This document shows positions 16,220 through 25,660 of a stretch of DNA of 64,000 bases, one piece after another. Positions within the stretch are counted from its first letter, which is position 1; each line of letters opens with the position of its first letter. Under the pieces are notes generated by a model. That model worked only from the letters and a program-made list of their open reading frames with translations. It made no database searches and was not told the DNA's origin. Source of the stretch: Cytobacillus kochii (GTDB taxonomy: Bacteria; Bacillota; Bacilli; Bacillales; Cytobacillaceae); contig NZ_JAIVAM010000007.1 of NCBI RefSeq assembly GCF_020171845.1, forward strand, positions 124,001 through 188,000. The letters are read 5' to 3'. Made by a program: the position numbers and the translations under genes.

Positions 16220-17095
16220 TTACGCCCGTTTAAAACCCTCTCCAAGTACCTCTGAAGCATCGCTAACAATGATAAAAGCAGATGGGTCAATTGATTGAAC
16301 GAGTTGTTTCAATTTCGTGAACTCTGTCTGATCAACCACACACATTAAAACAGGACGTTCATGATCTGTATATCCACCGTATGCTGATAGTTTTGTCACA
16401 CCTCTATCAATTTTATTCAAAATTCCATCACGAACTTCATCTTGACGGTTCGTAATAATGAGTGCCATTTTTTTCCTACCAAGGCCAACCTGAACGATAT
16501 CAATGGTTTTACTCGTTACATATAGGCCGATTAATGCATATAAACCTTTTTCAATATCAAACACAACAGCAGCTGCTATCACAATCAATCCATCAATCAG
16601 TGCCACACAAACACCGAGAGATAATCCGGTATATTTATGAATAATCTGAGCTGCTAAGTCAGTCCCACCTGTAGATGCCTTCCCGCGGAAAGTAATACCT
16701 AGACCCAAACCGACACCGATACAACCGAACAAAGAGGCAAGTAGCGGATCCATTGTCCAAGGCTCCAAGTCTTTTGTTAAGAAAACGACGAAAGGAAGGA
16801 ATATGGTTCCTACTAATGTTTTAATACCGAATGATCCCCCTAATAATATGACCCCAGCAATAAATAGGGGAATATTTAGTGCCCACTGCACATAAGCTGG
16901 CTCCCATCCTGTAATAGCCTTCAAAATTGTGCTAATCCCACTTACTCCCCCTGAGGCCACTTCATTTGGTAGTAAAAATAAGTTAAAACTGATAGCGACA
17001 AGTGACGATCCAATCAATACGAATACGTATTCAACTAACTTTGAGTTCCCTGATACAGTCTTTCGCTTCTTTTTATTTACTTTTTGACTATTCAT
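16220..17095 (-). CDS. yvjA: YitT/YvjA family membrane protein (DUF2179 C-terminus)
   Basis: A 291-residue protein with five to six transmembrane helices in residues 20-200 (including LLPNEVASGGVSGIS and GKASTGGTDLAAQI, hallmarks of the YitT family) and a soluble C-terminal DUF2179 domain (about 215-285, ending in KLKQLVQSIDPSAFIIVSDASEVLGEGF). The biochemical role is unknown. Position between cccB and prfB matches B. subtilis yvjA. It starts at ATG close to a weak AAGGAGG-like stretch (GCCTCCTT on the plus strand). Confidence 0.9.
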   Translation of the reverse strand: MNSQKVNKKKRKTVSGNSKLVEYVFVLIGSSLVAISFNLFLLPNEVASGGVSGISTILKAITGWEPAYVQWALNIPLFIAGVILLGGSFGIKTLVGTIFLPFVVFLTKDLEPWTMDPLLASLFGCIGVGLGLGITFRGKASTGGTDLAAQIIHKYTGLSLGVCVALIDGLIVIAAAVVFDIEKGLYALIGLYVTSKTIDIVQVGLGRKKMALIITNRQDEVRDGILNKIDRGVTKLSAYGGYTDHERPVLMCVVDQTEFTKLKQLVQSIDPSAFIIVSDASEVLGEGFKRA

Positions 17096-17617
17096 TTACG
17101 TAAAATGCCTCCTTAGTGCCAAGTCTAATATGATGTTCATTTGCTAAAGGACACGAGGCAATAAGAAATCGTCTCAATTACGAGTAAATGCGCACAATTC
17201 AATCTTTTCATCACCTTTGTCTTTTCAGAGAGTGAGTATAGCATGGCTTTTATCCTATGTAAATGACATTCAACTACTGTGTTAAAGGGGTGAATAAACA
17301 AAGATATAAAATTTATTATGAGTTGTGGTGGGTGGGATTATGCGAGAAGACTATACGTTCTCTATTTAGATTTATTTTAGGGATGCATGTGGAGGGTCTA
17401 AGTAGAGGCTTCTTTAAAGTGAGTTGCTTGGTTTCAGCTTGTTATGTTTTTTGGTTTTATGTAGCCATGAATAGCGGGATAATTCGTATAGAACCTCAAT
17501 CCTTTTCCATTGTGGAATCTTCTTTAGTGGATGTGCTAATTGTTCTTCCTCAACATAGATGTGAAAACCTTTTACGTGATACGGGGTAGCTGTGCTTCCG
17601 CCTCTGATTTTCATTTT
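17096..17617. other. Intergenic region left of array A
   Basis: About 520 bp between yvjA and the 51-bp repeats. Overlapping open frames exist on both strands (108 codons plus, 66 codons minus), but neither has a ribosome-binding site or a recognised motif. I call no gene; the minus-strand frame running out of the array could be a remnant. Confidence 0.45.
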
Positions 17618-18740
17618 GAGTGACTTGCTAATTCAGTTTGTGAAGCTCTCATTTTCGGTTCTCTTTCTGAGTGACTTGCTATTCCAGTTTGTGAAGCTCT
17701 CAGCTTCCGTTTTCTTCCTGAGTGACTTGCTATTCCAGTTTGTGAAGCTCTCAGCTTCGGTTTTCTTCCTGAGTGACTTGCTATTCCAGTTTGTGAAGCT
17801 CTCAGCTTCGGTTTTCTTCCTGAGTGACTCACAGTTCCAGTTTGCGAAGCTCTCATTTTCGGTTCTCTTTCTGAGCGACTTGCTATTCCAGTTTGCGAAG
17901 CTCTCATTTTCGGTTCTCTTTCTGAGCGACTTGCTAATTCAGTTTGCGAAGCTCTCATTTTCGGTTCTCTTTCTGAGCGACTTGCTATTCCAGTTTGTGA
18001 AGCTCTCAGCTTCCGTTCTCTTTCTGAGTGACTTGCTATTCCAGTTTGTGAAGCTCTCAGCTTCCGTTTTCTTTCTGAGTGACTTGCTAATTCAGTTTGT
18101 GAAGCTCTCAGCTGTCGGTTCTCTTTCTGAGCGACTCACAGTTCCAGTTTGCGAAGCTCTCAGCTTCGGTTCTCTTTCTGAGTGACTTGCTATTCCAGTT
18201 TGTGAAGCTCTCAGCTTTCGTTTTCTTTCTGAGTGACTCACAGTTCCAGTTTGTGAAGCTCTTATTTTTAGGGTTCCTGCTGAGTGACTCACAATTCCAG
18301 TTTGCTAAGCTCTCATTTTCGCTTCTCTTTCTGAGTGACTTGCTATTCCAGTTTGTGAAGCTCTCAGCTTCGGTTTTCTTTCTGAGTGACTTGCTATTCC
18401 AGTTTGTGAAGCTCTCATCTTCCGTTTTCTTTCTGAGCGACTTGCTAATTCAGTTTGTGAAGCTCTCATTTTCGGTTCTCTTTCTGAGCGACTCACAGTT
18501 CCAGTTTGTGAAGCTCTCATTTTTAGGGTTCCTGCTGAGTGACTCACAATTCCAGTTTGTGAAGCTTTCAGCTTTCGTTTTCTTCCTGAGTGACTCACAA
18601 TTCCAGTTTGCGAAGCTCTCATTTTCAGGGTTCCTGCTGAGCCGCTCACTAATCCACTTTACGAAGCTCTCATCTCCCTTCTTCTTTCCAAGTGACTCCC
18701 AAACCCACTTCACATAGCGTTCATCCCCAACCTCACTTCT
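17618..18740. repeat. Array A: about 22 tandem copies of a 51-bp unit
   Basis: Units start (GAGTGAC or GAGCGAC) at 17618, 17669, 17720 and so on every 51 bp to 18639, with a degenerate last copy from about 18690. One unit (18077-18128) is 52 bp because of one extra base near 18114. Core of the unit: TGACTTGCTATTCCAGTTTG then TGAAGCTCTCAGCTTC and a TTTTCTTTCT tract. Variation is modular: four versions of the TTGCTATTCC block, TGTGAAG or TGCGAAG, and several tails recur in different combinations. Many units contain GAAGCTCTCAGCTTC, a small hairpin. Both strands are open because the unit holds no stop in several frames, but there are no start signals, and the 52-bp unit breaks every frame. It lies between the prfB terminator and yvjA. 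Confidence 0.95.
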
Positions 18741-18785
18741 GCCCCACTTACCAAACCTCGTTTCCGGCTTCAATTATCACCAATA

Positions 18786-18824
18786 TAAAAAAAGCAACGT
18801 CCTCCATTGTGGACGCTGCTTTTT
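18786..18824 (-). terminator. Terminator of prfB
   Basis: AAAGCAGCGTCC pairs with GGACGTTGCTTT around an 8-nt loop, followed by TTTT on the minus strand. It separates prfB from array A. Confidence 0.9.
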
Positions 18825-18828
18825 CTTC

Positions 18829-19939
18829 TTATTCACCTAAGCTCAATTTAGAACGTAGGTAAGCGTTGATGAAGATGTCTAGGTCTCCGTCCATGACGCC
18901 TTGTACATTGCCTGATTCGGTGTTTGTACGGTGGTCTTTGACCATAGAGTATGGGTGGAAGACGTAGGAACGAATTTGGCTTCCCCAACCAATTTCTTTT
19001 TGTTCTCCACGGATCTCTAGTAATTCTTGCTCTTGTTCTTCGATTTTCTTTTGGTAAAGTTTCGCTTTCAACATTTTCATTGCTTGTTCGCGGTTTTTAA
19101 TTTGGGAACGTTCTGACTGGCATGTAACAACGACATTTGTCGGTAAATGCGTAATCCTTACCGCTGAATCCGTTGTATTGATATGCTGTCCACCTGCTCC
19201 ACTGGCACGGTACGTATCAATTTTCAAATCCTCTGTCCGGATATCAATTTCAATTTCATCGTTGAATTCTGGCATTACTTCACAAGATACGAAGGAAGTA
19301 TGGCGACGGCCAGAAGAATCAAATGGCGAAATACGTACGAGTCGATGAACGCCTTTCTCCGCTTTTAAATAGCCGTATGCATTATGTCCTTTAATAGACA
19401 ATGTTACGCTCTTAATTCCCGCTTCGTCACCTGGCAGGTAATCTAATGTTTCTACTTTAAATCCTTTTTTCTCTGCCCAACGAGTGTACATACGTAATAA
19501 CATCGAACCCCAGTCCTGAGACTCTGTACCACCAGCACCTGGATGAAGTTCTAAAATCGCGTTATTTTTATCGTATTCTTCACTTAAAAGCAATTGCAGC
19601 TCAAAATCAGCTAAACGCTTAGATAAAGCGACGATCTCCGTTTCAAGCTCTTCTTGAAGTTCTGCATCTGCTTCTTCTTTTACTAATTCATATGTTAATT
19701 CGAGATTCTCGAACGTCTCATTTAAATCATTGAACTCATTGACTTGTTCTTTTAATGCATTGGACTCATTGATCACTACTTGTGCGGCTTGTTGATCATC
19801 CCAAAAACTAGGATGAAGCATTTCGTTATCAAGTTCTGCAATACGTGCCTCTTTGTTTTCTAAGTCAAAGAGACCCCCTAAAGTCCGCTAAAATTTTAGC
19901 TGTTTTCTCTAACTCATGACGAATCTCTGCTAATTCCAT
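18829..19939 (-). CDS. prfB: Peptide chain release factor 2, with programmed +1 frameshift
   Basis: RF2 recognises UGA and UAA and releases the nascent peptide. The first 24 codons (19939-19868, [20 protein letters not shown] then RGSL) end at an in-frame TGA. A +1 slip at CTT-TGA-C continues as [16 protein letters not shown] and the main frame, giving about 369 residues. The anticodon-mimic SPF motif ([10 protein letters not shown]) and the catalytic GGQ ([13 protein letters not shown]) are present. The start ATG at 19939 follows GAGGTGACC. This is the classical autoregulated RF2 arrangement, so the apparent frameshift is not a mutation. Its neighbour secA is as in B. subtilis. Confidence 0.97.
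19864..19882 (-). promoter_or_regulatory. Programmed +1 frameshift site of prfB
   Basis: On the minus strand an internal Shine-Dalgarno-like AGGGGG is followed by TCT then CTTTGAC. This is the conserved RF2 recoding signal: slow UGA reading at low RF2 lets the Leu-tRNA slip from CUU to UUU. Confidence 0.96.
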
Positions 19940-20012
19940 CTTGGTCACCTCTACACATATTTTTAACCTTTATATTATATAACTTCTCCAGGCAAAGTGA
20001 AACACTTCGTGT

Positions 20013-20054
20013 AAAAAGCCGGCAGCGACCCTTATAAACAGGTTTTTGCCGGCT
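20013..20054 (-). terminator. Terminator of secA
   Basis: AGCCGGCA (minus strand) pairs with TGCCGGCT over a 21-nt loop, followed by TTTTT. Confidence 0.85.
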
Positions 20055-20069
20055 CTTATTCAGATATTG

Positions 20070-22595
20070 TTAACCTTTTGCACCACAGCAGTTTTTATAT
20101 TTTTTTCCACTGCCGCAAATACATGGATCATTACGACCAACATCCATTTGTTTGACAACAGGCTTTTTCTTCTTCTGTTTACCGTCTTCACTTTCTTTCG
20201 GGTTGACAGCTTGGCCTTTTGCTACTTCTTGACGTTGAAGATTGTCACGAATTTCTGCTTTCATCACATATTTCGCTACATCTTCTTCAATAGCAGCAAT
20301 CATCATTTCAAACATGTGGAAGCCTTCTTTTTGATATTCGCGCAGTGGATCAATTTGTCCATACGCACGCAGGTGAATCCCTTGACGAAGTTGATCCATG
20401 GCATCAATATGATCAATCCATTTTGTATCAACAGCACGAAGCATAATCACTTTTTCGAATTCGCGCATTTGTTCACTTTGCATTTTTTCTTCTTTTTCAT
20501 TATAGAAGGCAATGATTTTATCCCAAATATGATCGATTACTTCATCCGCTTCTTTTCTGCGAATATCTTCCACTGTAACCGTTCCTTCTGGAAGAAGATT
20601 TCCTTTAACGTAATCAATTAATCCTTCATAGTTCCATTCATCGTCACCATCTTCTTCTGTTTGTGAAGCAAAAGCATGGACGTTCCGTGTTAAGACGCTA
20701 TGAACCATACGCTCGACAATTTCTCTTAAGTTCTCTGAATCAAGCACTTCATTTCTTTGTGTATAAATAATCTCACGTTGCTGACGCAATACATCATCAT
20801 ATGAAAGCAATTGTTTACGGGCATCGAAGTTATTTCCTTCTACTCGTTTTTGTGCAGATTCAACTGCACGTGAAACCATTTTACTTTGAATCGGTTGCGA
20901 ATCATCCATGCCGAGCTTCGACATCATGTTTTTCATATTATCCGAACCAAAACGACGCATTAATTCATCTTCCATTGATAAATAGAACTGGGTAACACCA
21001 GGATCACCTTGACGACCAGAACGACCACGGAGCTGGTTATCAATTCGACGACTTTCATGTCGCTCTGTACCGATAACAGCTAATCCGCCGACTTCTTTGA
21101 CACCTTCACCAAGTTTGATATCCGTACCACGACCAGCCATATTTGTAGCAATCGTAACGGCGCCAGACTTACCAGCATCTAAAATAATATCTGCTTCACG
21201 GCCATGGTTTTTCGCATTCAAGACATTATGCGGAATCCCTTTTTTCGTTAGGTATTTTGAGATAATTTCAGACGTTTCAATGGCAACTGTACCAACAAGG
21301 ACTGGTTGCCCATTTTTATGGCGTTCTGCTATGTCTTCCACTAAAGCACGATATTTTCCATCCACCGTTGCATAAATTAAATCAGAACGATCATCACGCG
21401 CAACAGGACGGTTTGTCGGAATTGCAATGACATTCATATTGTAAATGTTACGGAATTCCTCTTCTTCTGTTTTTGCTGTACCTGTCATACCTGATAATTT
21501 TTCATACATACGGAAGTAGTTCTGGAATGTAATGGAAGCAAGGGTCATACTTTCATTCTGAATTTCTAAGCCTTCCTTCGCTTCAATTGATTGGTGAAGA
21601 CCATCACTATAACGACGACCTTTCATGAGACGGCCAGTGAATTGGTCGACAATCACAATTTCGCCTTCTTGTACAACGTAGTCCACATCTTTATGCATAC
21701 TTGTGTGTGCCTTTAGCGCTTGCGTAATATGGTGATTCAAAGAAACATGAGAAACATCAAACAAATTGTCAATGCCAAAAGCTTTCTCGGCCTTTGTCAT
21801 CCCTTCTTCCGTTAATTGCACACCTTTTGTTTTTTCATCATAAGTGAAGTCTTCCTCTACCTTTAAGCGGCTAACAAAGGCATTCGCTTGTAAATAAAGT
21901 TTCGTTGATTTTTGTGCGGATCCAGAAATAATCAACGGTGTACGCGCTTCATCAATTAAAATCGAGTCAACCTCATCAATAACTGCAAAATTTAACGGCC
22001 GTTGCACTTTTTGCTCTTTATAAAGCACCATATTGTCTCGTAAATAATCAAATCCTAATTCATTGTTTGTACTATAAGTAATATCAGCTGCATAGGCTGC
22101 TTGTTTTTCCTCTTTAGACATACCATTTAAGTTCAAACCGACAGTTAGTCCAAGGAAATCATATAGTTGTCCCATTTCAGTAGCATCACGAGTCACTAAG
22201 TATTCATTGACTGTTACAACATGTACACCTTTTCCTGAAATCGCATTTAAATAAACCGGCATCGTCGAAGTTAAAGTTTTACCTTCACCGGTTTTCATTT
22301 CAGATATATTGCCCTCATGAAGTGCTGCCCCACCCATTAACTGTACGGGATAAGGATATAAGCCAAACACACGTCTTGACGCTTCTCTTACCACAGCAAA
22401 TGTTTCTACTAGTAAATCATCAAGCGATTCACCTTTTTGATGACGCTCTTTGAACTCACCCGTTTTCGCTTTTAACTGTTCATCACTCAGCGCTTCCATC
22501 TTCGAAGCTAATGCTTCTATTTGTTCCGCCGTTTTCGTTAGGCGTTTTAATTCACGTTTATTCACATCAAAAACCTTATTTAAAATCCCAAGCAT
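20070..22595 (-). CDS. secA: Preprotein translocase ATPase SecA
   Basis: An 841-residue motor of the Sec pathway, the same length as B. subtilis SecA. Visible: [13 protein letters not shown] (Walker A), [21 protein letters not shown] (Walker B region and preprotein-binding entry), [27 protein letters not shown] (motif VI), and the C-terminal zinc-binding SEC-C element [18 protein letters not shown] that contacts SecB or ribosomes in other species. The start [16 protein letters not shown] is canonical. It has its own terminator. prfB follows, as usual in Bacillus. Confidence 0.98.
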   Translation of the reverse strand: MLGILNKVFDVNKRELKRLTKTAEQIEALASKMEALSDEQLKAKTGEFKERHQKGESLDDLLVETFAVVREASRRVFGLYPYPVQLMGGAALHEGNISEMKTGEGKTLTSTMPVYLNAISGKGVHVVTVNEYLVTRDATEMGQLYDFLGLTVGLNLNGMSKEEKQAAYAADITYSTNNELGFDYLRDNMVLYKEQKVQRPLNFAVIDEVDSILIDEARTPLIISGSAQKSTKLYLQANAFVSRLKVEEDFTYDEKTKGVQLTEEGMTKAEKAFGIDNLFDVSHVSLNHHITQALKAHTSMHKDVDYVVQEGEIVIVDQFTGRLMKGRRYSDGLHQSIEAKEGLEIQNESMTLASITFQNYFRMYEKLSGMTGTAKTEEEEFRNIYNMNVIAIPTNRPVARDDRSDLIYATVDGKYRALVEDIAERHKNGQPVLVGTVAIETSEIISKYLTKKGIPHNVLNAKNHGREADIILDAGKSGAVTIATNMAGRGTDIKLGEGVKEVGGLAVIGTERHESRRIDNQLRGRSGRQGDPGVTQFYLSMEDELMRRFGSDNMKNMMSKLGMDDSQPIQSKMVSRAVESAQKRVEGNNFDARKQLLSYDDVLRQQREIIYTQRNEVLDSENLREIVERMVHSVLTRNVHAFASQTEEDGDDEWNYEGLIDYVKGNLLPEGTVTVEDIRRKEADEVIDHIWDKIIAFYNEKEEKMQSEQMREFEKVIMLRAVDTKWIDHIDAMDQLRQGIHLRAYGQIDPLREYQKEGFHMFEMMIAAIEEDVAKYVMKAEIRDNLQRQEVAKGQAVNPKESEDGKQKKKKPVVKQMDVGRNDPCICGSGKKYKNCCGAKG

Positions 22596-22741
22596 ACAAA
22601 CGCTCCTTTATCTATTGGAGATGTCTATTTAAAAAGTCTTCCTGAAACAATGATATATGGTATTAATGATACCACTTCGCATGGGTAGAGACAACTTTTG
22701 TCAGGTGTGAAGGAGTAATTTTGTCATTTAGGGCGGTGAAA

Positions 22742-22780
22742 TAATAAAGAAAGAAGCTAGATTCATTCCTAGCTTCTTTC
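22742..22780 (-). terminator. Terminator of the SEC-C protein gene
   Basis: GAAAGAAGCTAG pairs with CTAGCTTCTTTC around an 8-nt loop, followed by TTTATT on the minus strand. Confidence 0.9.
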
Positions 22781-22784
22781 CCAT

Positions 22785-23852
22785 TTAAATATCTTGCTTT
22801 GTTTTATTAAAAATATCGTCAATAAATGCAGCTACTTGGCTCTGAATATCCCTATAGTAAGTAGATACTCGGCCAGCTGTTAGCCCGTATTTTTCCCCAA
22901 GCTCTTTTTGTGTCATACTTGATTCGACACCTGACTGTTCATAAACAAAATAACGTAAGGCAGCAATATAATTTTCTGCTTTTTGAATACGTTTATTCGT
23001 TTGTTTAATGTATTCTACCCACACACCTACACCGAAATTAATGACCCATTGCGGTTCTCCCGCTACAGTCATATCTTTTTCAAATTGCTCTGCCACTTGT
23101 TTAGCCCCTTCGGTTGGCCATTCATAAGCATCCATATCTACACTTGCAGCTGCCTCTGGAAGGCGATGCATGAGCTCCAAGAAATGATCTTCGAGATATT
23201 GGATAGCATGATTATTTCCGATTGCTGCAAAATCATCTTTTAGATAACCTTCATAATCTGCTGCTTTTCCTTCTGATACTTCGAATAAGCAAGGAAAAGC
23301 GGTATATTTGTCCTCATATGGGAATAATACACCGAAAGCAAACCAACCTTCAGAAAAATCATTCATTGCTTCATCTAATACGACTGTATACGATTCATTT
23401 GTCAGTGTATCTACAAAATGTAGGTCTCTATCATCAAGTCCAATCACTTTCCCAGCTACCGGGATCGCCACTTTCCAAGATTGTAGAATTTCTTGTAATC
23501 TTGGTCTTAAGACAGCTGATTCTTTATGTTCAATAAACTTATGAAGAATCGTTTCACCGTCTTCAACCGTTTTAAACGGAATATACCAGAAAGGCATCAT
23601 AAATTCGAAAAATTCCGCGTCATCTTTATCGGTATCTTCCAGTTTTTCCATTAATTGTTGATACTCACTTCTAATGGCATTACCATATCTTTGATACGCA
23701 AAAATACGTAATTCTTTTTGTAACTCGCTCACTTCATTATCAATGAGTTCTGTAATAGTAATTGTTTCCTTTTTCGCACAGCATTTTTTGTATTTTTTTC
23801 CACTGCCACAAGGACAAGGGTCATTTCGATTAATTTTCACAGCTGTTTGCAT
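22785..23852 (-). CDS. SEC-C zinc-motif protein of unknown function
   Basis: A 355-residue soluble protein. Residues 8-26 ([19 protein letters not shown]) are a SEC-C zinc motif nearly identical to the tail of SecA. The middle (about 35-290) is acidic and rich in aromatic residues, without a family I recognise. The C-terminal 65 residues contain MTQKELGEKYGLTAGRVSTYYRDI, which looks like a helix-turn-helix. The start is ATG with a GGAGA-like site upstream. It sits directly upstream of secA but has its own terminator. A role linked to secretion or the ribosome is possible from the shared zinc motif; that is speculation. Confidence 0.8.
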   Translation of the reverse strand: MQTAVKINRNDPCPCGSGKKYKKCCAKKETITITELIDNEVSELQKELRIFAYQRYGNAIRSEYQQLMEKLEDTDKDDAEFFEFMMPFWYIPFKTVEDGETILHKFIEHKESAVLRPRLQEILQSWKVAIPVAGKVIGLDDRDLHFVDTLTNESYTVVLDEAMNDFSEGWFAFGVLFPYEDKYTAFPCLFEVSEGKAADYEGYLKDDFAAIGNNHAIQYLEDHFLELMHRLPEAAASVDMDAYEWPTEGAKQVAEQFEKDMTVAGEPQWVINFGVGVWVEYIKQTNKRIQKAENYIAALRYFVYEQSGVESSMTQKELGEKYGLTAGRVSTYYRDIQSQVAAFIDDIFNKTKQDI

Positions 23853-24203
23853 ATTTCATTCTCCTCTCATCACCTAGGAACAGCTTGTTCTATTATATAT
23901 GATTAGTTATCTACTTTCGTTGATCGCGGATATTCCAACTCAACTAAAAGCCGACTCACAATAAGTGCCCCCGGCTAACCTACAAAATTATCGCTATTCT
24001 ATACTAACATTAATCTAGGGCTAAGGTCATTTAATAGAAAATTATAAAAGATGGAATGATTCAGTATAATTAAACTGATAGAGTAAAGGATATCTTCTAA
24101 AGAGTAGGGGTAATGAAACATAAACAGCATTTAAATTGTCAATAATCGTCTCAACAGGTATGATGAGGGAAATAACAGACAACAATCGGAAAGGAAGAGG
24201 AAG
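23853..24203. other. Intergenic region between SEC-C gene and DUF1232 gene
   Basis: About 350 bp separating divergent genes; it must hold both promoters. GAACAGCTTGTTC at 23878-23890 is dyad-like but its spacing is wrong for a LexA box. AGCCG...CGGCT near 23945-23975 could form a small hairpin. No gene was seen. Confidence 0.45.
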
Positions 24204-24515
24204 ATGAAGATGAAGAAATTCTTTAAACGTGTTGGGTTTGTCCTAACCTTCTGGAGATTCATTCCTTTTTTCTTTGAATACTTAGCAGCTAAAGATATTC
24301 CTTTATGGAAGAAACTACTTCCTGTAGGCGTATCGATTGCCTATATCCTCATTCCAATAGATCTCATTCCAGACTTTCTTTATATCATCGGTATCACAGA
24401 TGATGTACTCTTCACAACCTTTATCCTCCAAAGCATGGTTAAATATGCACCGGACCGGTTGAAACTGAAGTACTCGAAGCTCTTGGATGACAACCAGAAG
24501 CCCGTGAAGAAATAA
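24204..24515 (+). CDS. YkvA-type DUF1232 small membrane protein
   Basis: A 103-residue protein with the DUF1232 signature LWKKLLPVGVSIAYILIPIDLIPDFL (about residues 36-62; only the pattern IPIDLIPDF is diagnostic) followed by GITDDVLF. One to two hydrophobic segments are likely, with basic ends. Function of the family is unknown. A purine-rich GGAAAGGAAGAGG lies just upstream of ATG AAG ATG, so either of the first two ATG codons may be used. Single gene with its own terminator. Confidence 0.85.
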   Translation: MKMKKFFKRVGFVLTFWRFIPFFFEYLAAKDIPLWKKLLPVGVSIAYILIPIDLIPDFLYIIGITDDVLFTTFILQSMVKYAPDRLKLKYSKLLDDNQKPVKK

Positions 24516-24975
24516 AATAAATGCTTATATATGGATTGCCCTCTGTTCTTGTTGAGGGCTTTTTTGCGTTTAATTAAGACAATGAATCAATGTTGGTTAT
24601 GTTACTTTTTGGAAGCTATTGAAGCAAGAATTTTATTTACTCAAGGCTGTCCGTAAGTGAAGTGAAGTCGAAGTGACTTTTGAAAGAATATTCCTTACGT
24701 AATCTCCCAGTTCGTATACCTGATATGAAGGGGAATTTAAAGAAACTTATGCCTGTTGGTTTTCACAGGCAGATGAAGGCTATAGTAGAGGGTACTTATT
24801 AACACTATTTTCGGATTATCTAAAGTATGAAGTTATGAGAGAGCTTAAATGCTTCTCTTTTTTTGACGAAATAAGAAGGTGTAAATCTGTTTTAGTAGAA
24901 ATATAGAAATAAAGTTTGATACAAGGTATCAAATAAATTTCTGTGGTCAAAAAATGAGACGATGAGGTGCTAAAA
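24516..24975. other. Intergenic region with one terminator
   Basis: About 460 bp. Apart from the terminator at 24538-24565 it contains no gene with start signals. The part 24600-24900 reads like decayed coding sequence (short open stretches, purine-rich), but nothing recognisable remains. Confidence 0.4.
24538..24565 (+). terminator. Terminator of the DUF1232 gene
   Basis: GCCCTC pairs with GAGGGC around a 10-nt loop, followed by TTTTTT. Confidence 0.88.
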
Positions 24976-25404
24976 ATGATTGTAGCAGTAAACCCTTATG
25001 TAGTAACAAATGGAAATGGAAAAGAAGCAGTGCAATTTTATGTTGATGTCTTTAACGCAGAGCTTATTTCGTTACAAACATTTGGAGAGATGCCAGAGGA
25101 TCCGGATCACCCACTTCCAAGTGAAGCACAGGACCGTGTATTGAATGCTCAATTTAAAGTAGGCAATACCACTATGATGCTTTCCGATAATTTTCCTGGA
25201 TCTCCTTATACGATTGGAAATCAAGTAACCATTGCCATACAAATCGATTCAGTGGATTCATCAAAACAAATATTTGAGAAATTGTCTAAAGAGGGGAAAG
25301 TTACAATGCCTCTACAAGAAACGTTTTGGAGCCCATCATATGGACAAGTAACTGATAAATATGGAGTAGAGTGGCAAGTTTCAGCTCTTCCGCAAGACGA
25401 ATGA
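24976..25404 (+). CDS. PhnB-like VOC superfamily protein
   Basis: A 142-residue glyoxalase/VOC-fold protein of the PhnB-like subgroup. Recognisable points: VNPYVVTNGNGKEAVQFYVDVF at the N-terminus, the mid-protein MMLSDNFPGSPYTIGNQV, and FWSPSYGQVTDKYGVEWQV at the end, the usual PhnB-like closing motif. Catalytic function is not established for this subgroup; a sugar- or antibiotic-binding or metal-dependent role is only guesswork. ATG at 24976 follows GAGGTG; a GTG three codons upstream overlaps that ribosome-binding site and is rejected. Monocistronic, with a terminator. Confidence 0.85.
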   Translation: MIVAVNPYVVTNGNGKEAVQFYVDVFNAELISLQTFGEMPEDPDHPLPSEAQDRVLNAQFKVGNTTMMLSDNFPGSPYTIGNQVTIAIQIDSVDSSKQIFEKLSKEGKVTMPLQETFWSPSYGQVTDKYGVEWQVSALPQDE

Positions 25405-25416
25405 AAGTTTTAAATC

Positions 25417-25447
25417 AGCCCTTTCTTCTACTTTAGAAGGGGCTTTT
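25417..25447 (+). terminator. Terminator of the PhnB-like gene
   Basis: AGCCCTTTCT pairs with AGAAGGGGCT around a short loop, then TTTT. Confidence 0.82.
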
Positions 25448-25621
25448 GTTTATCCAGCTTTTTGGTCATGTATCCTAAAATAAGCGATATTTAGCAAAGG
25501 TTGTGAGCGATACAACAAACGTCGAAATTTTACTGTGAGGCACAAATAAAAGAAGCACCAGAAAAAAATCGATTCTAGGACTCGGCAAAATGAATGATTC
25601 CCGGTGGCCCCTACAAAACTT

Positions 25622-25656
25622 AAAAAAGCGCAATCTCCTACCTGGAATTGCGCTTA
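25622..25656 (-). terminator. Terminator of the Ugp-type ABC operon
   Basis: Minus-strand AAGCGCAAT pairs with ATTGCGCTT, followed by TTTT, just behind the last gene of the transporter operon. Confidence 0.88.
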
Positions 25657-25660
25657 CCTG

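Noticed and set aside
17263..17589. 108-codon plus-strand frame left of array A
   Set aside because: No ribosome-binding site and no recognisable motif; opposite open frame overlaps it.
17592..18717. Long open frames through array A on both strands as proteins
   Set aside because: They exist because the 51-bp unit lacks stop codons in several frames; both strands are open, no ribosome-binding site is present, and a 1-bp insertion interrupts them.
18829..19939. prfB as a frameshifted pseudogene
   Set aside because: The break is the conserved CTTTGAC recoding site with its internal Shine-Dalgarno-like element.
23878..23890. LexA box GAACAGCTTGTTC near the SEC-C gene
   Set aside because: The half-sites are separated by five bases instead of four, and the neighbour is not an SOS gene.
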